Source: Caulochytrium protostelioides (lineage: Eukaryota; Chytridiomycota; Caulochytriomycetes; Caulochytriales; Caulochytriaceae). Taken from it: a stretch of DNA of 64,000 nucleotides. Position 1 is the first letter of the stretch, and every line of letters begins with the position of its first letter. The translations under genes and the position numbers were made by a program. The notes beneath the pieces are model-generated. The model saw only the letters and a list, made by a program, of their open reading frames with translations. It did no database searches and was not told where the DNA came from. Of the stretch, positions 57,020 through 64,000 are shown in pieces. The stretch covers positions 1 through 64,000 of the forward strand of contig ML014144.1 in NCBI GenBank assembly GCA_003615045.1, written 5' to 3'.

Positions 57020-60000
57020 ATGGAGGAGCTCGAGCGAGCCGTGTCGGTGGCGCTGAGCCCACAGGCTGACCCGCAGTTCAAGCAGCAGGCCACGCAGTAC
57101 TGCGAGCAGGTGCGCACCTCGCCCGATGGCTGGCGCACGTGCCTGCAGCTGTTCACGCGCATGCAGCCGCAGCCGGCCGAGACGCAGGTCCGGTTCATCT
57201 GTCTGCAGATCCTGCAGGACGTCGTTCGCAACCAGAGCGACCGACAGACGCCCGAGGAGCGCGCGTTCCTGCGCCAGACGCTGTGGCAATGGCTGACCAC
57301 GTGCCTGCGACCATCGGAGCCCGCGTTCCTCAAGAACCGGCTCGCGAACCTGCTGCTCGTGATGGCGGTGCACCACCCGCAGGAGTGGCCTGGGTTCTTC
57401 GATGATATGATGCGGCTTGTCTCGGACCCGCCGCAGCCGACGCCCGGCGGCAGCAACAACATGTACGTCGACATCTTCCTCCGCGTCGCGCTCGACGTTG
57501 AGGAGGAAGTCGTGTCCTCGCTGGTGGTCCGCACGCCGGAGCAGCTCGCGCGCAATATGGCCTTCAAGGACGCCATGCGCGAAAAGGCCATCGGGCCCTG
57601 GATCCAGATCCTCTACCAGACCCTCGCCGGCTCGGCGCACCAACCCGAGATCCCCGCGCTGTGCCTGCGTGCGCTCGCCACCTACATCCCGTGGATCGAT
57701 ATCCAACTCATCGACCAACCGCATCTCTTGCGGCTGCTCTTCGAGCTCTGCCAGCTTGAGGCTTACCGCAACGACGCACTGCAGTGCCTCATCGAGATCG
57801 TGCATAAAGGCATGAAGCCCGCGGCCAAGGTCGCCCTGATCCTGCGCCTGAAGTTTATTCCATTCGCCACGCAGCTTGTGGCCCAGGTCCGCCGCGCCGG
57901 CGCCGGTGCGGGCATGGGCGCCGTTTCGTTCGGCTCGACTGGCACCCTTCTCAACGGCTCGCCAGCCTCCGGACTCGGCGGGCCGTCAAATGCGCAGAAC
58001 GATGACGACGACGACGCGGAGGAGCCCGACGACGAGATCCTCACGTATGTGGAGCGTATCGCCAAGTTCGTGAACGCACAGGGCGAGGAGCTGCTGAAGG
58101 CATGGAACGATGCGGCGCAAGCCATCGCGCTGCAGTACAGCAACGGCAGCAACCAGCTGGGCAGCACGGCGAACCTGCCCTTCGAGCGGGTCTTTGCCCC
58201 AGCGGGCATGCCAACGCCCACGATCCAGAGCGAGACCGACATGCAGGCGGTGCTTTTTGTGTCCTACCAGGCCATCACGGAGCTCCTGCCGATCGGGATC
58301 GAGCTGCTGACGCACAGCTTCGACGAGACCTCCGCGGCCGTGCTGCCCTTCCTCAACGCCTACACGACGCTTATGAAGCGGCTGGCCCGGATCGCGGGGA
58401 CACACCCAACCTCCAACGCGCAGCTCCGCGGCTCGAACGCGCCCGCGTGGCGCGCCCTGCTCGGGGCGCTGCTCACCAAGATGCGGTATGACCCGGCGCA
58501 GGCGTACGGCGTCGGCGGCGGCGCGAGCGAAGAGCAGGCCGAATTCCTCGAGCTCCGCAAGGAGCTCCGCATCGCGTTCGACGCGATGGGCGTGATCGAC
58601 GAGCCGCTCTTCATGGACGTCGTGCTCGGCGCCATTCACCGGACGCTCGACCGCGCGCTGGCGACCGCGCCGACCGCGCTTCACTGGACCGACGCCGAGC
58701 ACGCGCTCTACCTGCTGTACACCGTCCCGGAGACGTTCCGCATCCCGCTCAACTTCAGCCCGTCCCACGCGACGGCCGCCGCCGCCGCCTCGGCGCGGTT
58801 CAGCGAACCCTTCGCGCCGCTGTGGACGAAGCTACTGTCGTCGCATCTGATCACGCACCCGCACCCCGCGGTGGCGCTGATGTACTTCGAGAACGTGACG
58901 CGGTATGCCGCATTCTTTGAGGTCCACCACGACCAGCCGCTGCTCCAGGTGCTTCACGAGTTCGTCGGCGCCACGGGCCTCCACCACGCCCTGCCCGCGG
59001 TCCGCTGCCGCATCAACTATCTGTTTCTGCGCTGCGTCCGCATGTGGCGCAACCGCCTCGTCCCTATTGCGCCCGACCTGCTGGTCGCCATCCACGATCT
59101 GCTTACCATCGACCCGCCCACGGCCAGCGCCACGGCCGCCGCCGCCGCCGCATCATCCTCGTCGGCCGCCGCGGCGACTCCGGTGCCCACAGGGGCCGCG
59201 TCGTCGGGCCTCAACACGGCGACGGGCAACACATCGTCGCCGTCGTCGACTCTCTTTGATAGCCAGCTCTATCTGTTCGAGTCGGTCGGCGTCCTGATTG
59301 CGCTGGATAATGTGCCGATCTCCAAGCAAGTCGAGCTCCTGCGCGCCGCGCTGACGCCGTCCATGACGGCGATCGCGGCCCACGTCGAGAGCGGCGCGTT
59401 CCGCCGTGAGCCCGCGGCGGCTCCCGCCGATCCGAACGATCAGGTCCTGCAGTGCCCGCAGACGCTGCACCTGCACCGCTTGCTCATGTCCATGGGCTCT
59501 GTGTTCCAGGGCTTCCCGTCGTGGGATGTCATGGAGCGCGTCGTGACGCGCAGCGACAGCGCCGACCAGCTCGCCGCGCTGTGCCAGCAAATTCTGGACC
59601 AGATGCTGATCGGCCTCAACCAAGCCTCCGACCGCGGCCTCATCCGCGAAGCCATCCGCTCGACCTTCAAGCGCATGACGGCCTCCCTCGGCCCGGCGGT
59701 GCTCTACCACATCGAGCCGTTCCTCTCGGCCGGCCTCATTGCGGCCGACAGCGTGCCAGATATGCTGGACCTGCTGCCGTTTATCGGCATGATTGTGTTC
59801 CGCTTCAAGGCGAGCCTGACCGATACGCTGGCTAAACTCTACCTGCCGCTGTTGCACCGCCTGCACTTCTTGCTGCGGCGGCCGCCCGCGGGCACCGACG
59901 AGCTGGTCGAGCAGACGGAGCTCAAGCGGGCATACCTGACCTTTTTTGGCAACATCTTCATGGCAGATATGGAGAACGTGCTGGTGATGGGTGAGAACGG

Positions 60001-60757
60001 CGGCGAGCTTATGGCCGTGATTGAGATCCTCGAAGCGATCGCGCTCGATCCGGCGGACGGCACGATCCAGAAGATGGCCTTCAACATCCTCAACCGCATG
60101 ATCCTCGCGTGGCTCGACCAGACTGACGGCGTGCCCCTCGAGACCACGACCGTGCCGCTGACCGCGCCATCTTTGACGAACTCGGTCTCCAACGGCCATC
60201 CGACGGGCACGCCGTCGTCGAATATGAGCCGCTCGGGCTCGACGTCGTCGCTGTCCAAACTGCCCAAGACTGCCACGCCGGCGGGCGCCGCCAAGACGAA
60301 CGGCGCCGGGGGCGCGCAGGCCGGCGACACCGCGGGATCGACAGCGGCAGCGGCATCGTCGGCGCCGAAGCCCCCCAAGACGCCGCTGCCGGGCTTCGAC
60401 GCCGTCGTCAAGAACCAGATCATCCCCGTGCTCTTCCGCGCGTTGCTCAACCCGCGCCTGCGCCTCGGCGACGGCGTGACCCTCGTCGTGCTGAGCGAGA
60501 TGAGCGCGATCCACCGCCACCTGCTGATGTGTCTTGGCTGGGCTTACTTGTCCTATCTGCAGGACACCATGTTCCCGGCGCTGAACGCGGAGCTGACGGC
60601 CTCGAGGGGCGCCGCGGGTGCGTCGAGTGAAGCGGCTTCGCGGATGGCGCTGATCCAGTCGCAGTTCATTGAGGCCGTGCCCAAGCTCGAGCCCAAGAAA
60701 CTCCGCAAGGTGTTGAAGGAGCTCGCGACGACGATGCGCGCCGTCCAGGGCATCTAA
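57020..60757 (+). CDS. LOS1: Exportin-T (Los1/XPOT), tRNA nuclear export receptor
   Basis: Importin-beta family receptor that carries mature tRNA out of the nucleus with Ran-GTP. 1245 residues, helical (HEAT-like) throughout, starting MEELERAVSVALSPQADPQF. The N-terminal block KQQATQYCEQVRTSPDGWRT, TQVRFICLQILQDVVRNQ and the Xpo1-like stretch (WLTTCLRPSEPAFLKNRLAN, HHPQEWPGFFDDMM) are typical. The segment LARNMAFKDAMREKAIGPWI matches the XPOT NxxIKDxMR motif. An acidic loop (NDDDDDAEEPDDE, about 330) lies in the region of the family's acidic inserts. Two low-complexity inserts (about 700-740, Ala/Ser; about 1055-1125, Ser/Thr/Ala/Gly) explain the extra length over human XPOT (962). The C-terminus LEPKKLRKVLKELATTMRAV is clean. 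Convergent with La, another tRNA-biogenesis gene. Confidence 0.93.
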   Translation: MEELERAVSVALSPQADPQFKQQATQYCEQVRTSPDGWRTCLQLFTRMQPQPAETQVRFICLQILQDVVRNQSDRQTPEERAFLRQTLWQWLTTCLRPSEPAFLKNRLANLLLVMAVHHPQEWPGFFDDMMRLVSDPPQPTPGGSNNMYVDIFLRVALDVEEEVVSSLVVRTPEQLARNMAFKDAMREKAIGPWIQILYQTLAGSAHQPEIPALCLRALATYIPWIDIQLIDQPHLLRLLFELCQLEAYRNDALQCLIEIVHKGMKPAAKVALILRLKFIPFATQLVAQVRRAGAGAGMGAVSFGSTGTLLNGSPASGLGGPSNAQNDDDDDAEEPDDEILTYVERIAKFVNAQGEELLKAWNDAAQAIALQYSNGSNQLGSTANLPFERVFAPAGMPTPTIQSETDMQAVLFVSYQAITELLPIGIELLTHSFDETSAAVLPFLNAYTTLMKRLARIAGTHPTSNAQLRGSNAPAWRALLGALLTKMRYDPAQAYGVGGGASEEQAEFLELRKELRIAFDAMGVIDEPLFMDVVLGAIHRTLDRALATAPTALHWTDAEHALYLLYTVPETFRIPLNFSPSHATAAAAASARFSEPFAPLWTKLLSSHLITHPHPAVALMYFENVTRYAAFFEVHHDQPLLQVLHEFVGATGLHHALPAVRCRINYLFLRCVRMWRNRLVPIAPDLLVAIHDLLTIDPPTASATAAAAAASSSSAAAATPVPTGAASSGLNTATGNTSSPSSTLFDSQLYLFESVGVLIALDNVPISKQVELLRAALTPSMTAIAAHVESGAFRREPAAAPADPNDQVLQCPQTLHLHRLLMSMGSVFQGFPSWDVMERVVTRSDSADQLAALCQQILDQMLIGLNQASDRGLIREAIRSTFKRMTASLGPAVLYHIEPFLSAGLIAADSVPDMLDLLPFIGMIVFRFKASLTDTLAKLYLPLLHRLHFLLRRPPAGTDELVEQTELKRAYLTFFGNIFMADMENVLVMGENGGELMAVIEILEAIALDPADGTIQKMAFNILNRMILAWLDQTDGVPLETTTVPLTAPSLTNSVSNGHPTGTPSSNMSRSGSTSSLSKLPKTATPAGAAKTNGAGGAQAGDTAGSTAAAASSAPKPPKTPLPGFDAVVKNQIIPVLFRALLNPRLRLGDGVTLVVLSEMSAIHRHLLMCLGWAYLSYLQDTMFPALNAELTASRGAAGASSEAASRMALIQSQFIEAVPKLEPKKLRKVLKELATTMRAVQGI

Positions 60758-60942
60758 TCGCGGTCGCCCGTCCCGAACACATTCAGCTGAGTGAGAGGGG
60801 GCCATGAAACAATGGCATATAAATAATTCATACGTGATGCTAGAAATCAAAATCAAGAAACGAACGATCGAATGAACAGGGAACGGGGGTGGGGGGCGAA
60901 TGAAGAAGGGAAGACAAATGCAAGAGGAAGCCGAGACGGCTT

Positions 60943-62547
60943 TTACTCCTCGACACGGACCTTCTTGTCGCGGCCGCCGTCACGGCCACCGTACTGCTTG
61001 CGCTTGCCGCCCTGGAACTTGCCGCGGCCGCCGCCGTTACGGTTGCTATGGCGCGCAGCGTGCTTCTTGGCCTGAATCGAAATGACGACGGCCTCGTAGC
61101 GCTCCCAGAAGCCGGCGGCCTCGGCGGCGGGGCACACGCACATCGTGCACGCCGCGCCGTCCGGACCCGCCGCGACGGTCACCACTCCCTCGGCCACGCT
61201 GTTGCCCTCCTTGGCGGCGAGCGCCTCGATCAAGCCCGCGGCCGACTCCGGCTGCTGCATCAGCACGTACGCGGCGGTGGTCTTGGTAGCCTCGTCCTTA
61301 GCCTCGGTCTCGGGGGTGGTCTCCTTAGCTTCGGTCTCGGGAGTGGTCTCCTTAGCTTCGGTCTCGGGAGTGGTCTCCTTAGCCTCCGTCTCCGGAACGG
61401 CGGCGTTGGCGTCAGTGGCGGCGACAGCGGCAGCGGCACCCTCGGTCTCCGGCTCAGCAGCAGCGGCGGTCGCGGCCTCGGGCTCGGTCGCCGAGGGCTC
61501 GGCGATCATCTCGACCCAGCGGACGGTGTTGTCGTTGTCCTGGGCCTCGTTGAGGTAGGCCTTGATGGCGGCGTGGGAGACGGTGGCGGGCAAGCCGTCG
61601 ACGCGAAGGAGGGCGCCCTCGCTCTTCTCGAAGGCGAAGGCCTTGGTGGCGGGCGCGGCGCCGTCGGCGGCGGCGCCGTCGCGCTTGGCGGCCGGCAACT
61701 TGGCGTCGTCGCTGCCCTCGCGGGCGGCGCGCTGGGCGGCGTGGAAGTCAGCGCGGGAGACGATGGTAAGCTTGGTGCCGTTGTAGACGACGCCCTCCTC
61801 GGTCGCGGCGGCGGCAAGGATAGCGTTGACGGCGTCCTCAGAGGCCATGTCGACAAAGCCCTGGCCGGTGAAGGCCTTGGCCTGGCGGTCGCGGAAGGGA
61901 CGGACGAGCACGACGGCGCCGAAGGGCGCGAAGGTCTCCTGGAACGCGTCGATGGGGCTCTCGATCTCAGTGGGGAAGCCCGAGACGTGGATGACGTGGT
62001 TGGCCGGGCGAGCGGCGCGGGAAGCAACCGGTGTCGTGCGGCGAATCGAGAGCGGCAGGGCGTCGACGGGCGCGGCTTCGCCGGCGGGCTGCGCGGCGGC
62101 GGCGTCATGGACCTCGAGGAACGAGGAGCCCTTGATCGCCTCGGCAATCACGGTAGCATCAGTCGTGAGCTGCTTCAGGCGGTTGAAGCGGAGCAGCGTG
62201 TCAATCGGCACCCACCCCGAAGGGTTGCGCTCAATCTCAGCCTGCAAGAAGGCATCGCGGGGCAGGTTCGCGTCTAATTAACCGTTCAACGAAGTCACCA
62301 GGACAGCCAGGGGTATCAAACGCACCATTCCAGAGACATCAGAAGAACCAGAAATATCAGAAACAGAGTGATGGGTGAGCGATGGCCTCATCATCGTGGT
62401 GGAGACCGCAGAACCAAACAAAACAGTGAGAGAGGGGTCCAGTCGTCGGCATGGACCCCTATTCACTCGAAGTCTCGATCGCGATGGATTCTTACCGCCA
62501 AAGTAGAATTCGACCTGCTTCAGAATCTTTTCGGAAAGAGTGGCCAT
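60943..62547 (-). CDS. LHP1: La protein (Lhp1/SSB homologue), spliced
   Basis: Binds UUU-3'OH ends of new RNA polymerase III transcripts such as pre-tRNAs. Coding exons 62547-62496 and 62273-60943, giving 460 residues. Exon 1 encodes MATLSEKILKQVEFYFG. The donor GGCG|GTAAGA and acceptor ATTAG|AC join to restore the hallmark FYFGDANLPRDAFLQAEIE. The La motif spans 1 to about 85, with GWVPIDTLLRFNRLKQLT. RRM1 (about 105-200) has VIHVSGFPTEIESPIDAFQE and AFTGQGFVDMA. A second RRM-like domain begins about 230 (ALLRVDGLPATVSHAAIKAY) but is interrupted by about 75 residues of Glu/Ala/Thr sequence with four tandem KETTPETEA-like units before resuming (AAYVLMQQPESAAGLIEALA). The tail is basic and Gly-rich (GGGRGKFQGGKRKQYGGRDG). 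Exon 1 and splice sites were placed by hand. Confidence 0.93.
61295..61400 (-). repeat. 27-base tandem repeat coding KETTPETEA units in La
   Basis: Four units of 27 bases, nearly identical at the DNA level (CTCCTTAGCTTCGGTCTCGG plus GAGTGGT on the plus strand), in frame inside the La coding sequence. The two central units are identical. Confidence 0.85.
62274..62495 (-). other. Intron of the La gene
   Basis: 222-base phase-1 intron, GTAAGA...TTAG, interrupting the Asp codon of the FYFGDANLP hallmark. Supported by exact restoration of that motif. Confidence 0.9.
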
Positions 62548-63034
62548 GGTGGTAGAGATACGATTCGGTCGTGGGGTGAGGGCGGGGAAACGGTGGTCGG
62601 AAGTCGGGACGGCCTGCGGGGAGGATGTGTCAGACGAGGAAGAGAATCATGAGATACAAGCTTGAATCACGACATCGAGCAAACGTGGCCAGCGATGGCG
62701 ACGAGGGCTGTGTCACACAAGACGAGCATCAGCGGGTTCTCATCATGCGCAGACGTCCGCGATGGCTCCCAGATGACGACGCCGGCGCCCATCCTACGAC
62801 TGAGGGAGTCCACCGCCACTGGGCGCCTCGCCGTCGCTTGCCCGTCTCCTCCGTCGGCTCCGGCCGCCGCATCCGAGCTCGCGCTTGCACCCGATGCGCG
62901 GGGTGCGTGGCCCACGGTTTCCCGATGCTCCCGGGAGGGCCCGGCCTCACCGGTCGATGCGCGGCCGCCCGTCCCGGCATCCCCGCAGCGAAGGTCTCGC
63001 CATCGTCCGCCTCGGGGGCGAGTCCGACAGCGGT

Positions 63035-63067
<33 letters not shown>

Positions 63068-64000
63068 AGACGTACCGCATCGCATCGCGCCATCGCTGCC
63101 GCCGCTGTCGCTGTCGTCGTAAGTGCGATGGCACCGGCGATGCCAAGTCCGCTGCCACACGGCCAACGGCCGAGCGCTTGGCAAAACGGTGCGCCGCCCC
63201 AAGCCAACGCCGCCGGCCGGCCGGCCGGCCCCCGCCAGGGCCGATGCTTCAGCCGCCACCTCGTCAAAAATCGACGCGGCAAAGGCGTCCCTTGGGCGCG
63301 CATCCCGTGCCGGCACGCCTCCCGTCGACGGCGCAGCCCCTTCGTTGGTGCGTTTTCGCTTTCATGCTCAGGAACCCCCGAACGTCTCTTGCGCGCGCCA
63401 AAGCCGGCCAGCGAGCCAGCCGTCCAGCCAGCCAGCCGTCCAGCCGGAAGAGGACCCGAGGGCCCGAGCATGGCATGCGGTGGTGGGTCGAATCGGCGAC
63501 AGAGCCGCCGCCATCCACGGCGGCTTGGCGCGACCCCGCGGCTCGGTTCAAACCCCGGTCCATACGGCGACGGCTGGAACCCGACCGTGGAGGCGCGGCC
63601 GGCGGCGGCGACCGGCGGAGCAACATCGCCCCACCAGGAAACACAGCGGTGTCCCCGGTGCCGGCGCGTGACCAGCGCCGCCCGCGACGCATCGATTCCG
63701 CTCTCGGCGCCGACGACCGACACCCGTCGAGGAACGCCGCTTGTACGCCCGTCGGCGTCCCCGGGCCCCATGGCCAGCGGGCGGTGGCCCTTCGACGGTG
63801 GTCGTGGGTCGGCGGGCTGCCCCCCACCCACCCCAGGGCCCTGACCATCCAGAGAGCGGCCTCGGAAGCCGAGGAGACCACACCATACTCGGGCTTCGGC
63901 CGCAGTGGCCGCGCACTCGGCGCGCCGCGCCGCGCCGTGGAATCCGCGAGAGAAACGGGCGTGCGGAGCGGGCCGCGCGGCGGCCTGTTGCATCGGAGCG
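62548..64000. other. Right-end region, no supportable gene
   Basis: The first part is the La promoter on the minus strand. Beyond 62650 both strands have large overlapping frames caused by high GC and few stops, without conserved motifs. Simple sequences include (GTCGGC)n at 63036-63064, a GGCCGGCCGGCCGGCC palindrome at about 63211-63227 and an AGCCAGCC-type run at 63409-63444. A gene that continues past the right edge cannot be excluded. Confidence 0.4.
63036..63064. repeat. (GTCGGC)n hexamer repeat
   Basis: Nearly five tandem copies of GTCGGC. It reads as Asp-Ala or Val-Gly repeats in some frames, but no gene is recognised around it. Confidence 0.8.

Noticed and set aside
59153-60856. 567-codon open frame antisense to exportin-T
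   Set aside because: Same cause: third-position GC on the real strand removes stops. The composition is His/Arg/Gln-rich with no motif.
63545-63556. tRNA B-box-like sequence GGTTCAAACCCC
   Set aside because: No matching A box or cloverleaf can be formed with the upstream 60 bases.
62947-63993. 348-codon minus-strand frame and 319-codon plus-strand frame at the right end
   Set aside because: Both are Arg/Pro/Gly-rich, overlap each other and pass through simple repeats. No motif supports either.

Overview
The window is eukaryotic nuclear DNA, very probably from a GC-rich early-diverging fungus of chytrid type. Genes are mostly single-exon and alternate strands over short spacers. The few introns that can be placed are short to moderate, and three of the four sit at the extreme 5' end of small housekeeping genes. 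The gene set is fungal: Epl1, Rap1, Tvp23, Los1/exportin-T, a Gbp2-like RRM protein and a secreted Bim1/X325-like protein with a CBM19-like chitin-binding tail. The lineage is an inference; no rRNA or other marker is present to fix it.

Layout. 1-7.5 kb: 3' tail of a Fanzor-like element, the chromatin AAA-ATPase ATAD2/Yta7 (-), and a second Fanzor-like fragment. 7.5-19.2 kb: a proline-rich protein of unknown function (+), Trm13 (-), a DHX33-like helicase (+) and MSH6 (+). 19.2-28.3 kb: a third, decayed Fanzor-like copy, a 27-copy trinucleotide tract, a possible Mei4-like protein (-), a possible CRAL-TRIO protein (+), a gene-poor spacer and the secreted Bim1/CBM19 protein (+). 29.7-38.1 kb: a TLC-domain membrane protein (+), Rap1 (-), ITPase (+) and the two-RRM GYGG-rich protein with one intron (+). 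39.9-48.2 kb: a very large Epl1 ending in 35 glutamines (+), DENR/Tma22 (+) and ribosomal protein eS17 (-). 50.4-62.5 kb: PPIL4-type cyclophilin-RRM (+), USP39/Sad1 (-), Tvp23 (+), exportin-T (+) and La (-). The last 1.4 kb shows no supportable gene.

Functional themes are tRNA biology (Trm13, exportin-T, La), splicing (PPIL4, USP39), chromatin/telomere/repair (ATAD2, Epl1, Rap1, MSH6) and translation (DENR, eS17). PPIL4/USP39, DENR/eS17 and exportin-T/La are convergent pairs with short shared 3' spacers. These are loose neighbourhoods, not operons.

The most notable signal is a dispersed family of three sequences (1-~165 +, ~6455-6783 +, ~19210-19828 -). Their coding remnants end in the RuvC-III-like C-terminus of Fanzor, the eukaryotic TnpB-like RNA-guided nuclease. 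The copies share a nearly invariant segment running from the end of the coding frame into the 3' flank, where the guide-RNA scaffold of such elements normally lies. The two copies inside the window are fragments; the copy at the left edge is open to the left and could be part of a longer gene outside the window.
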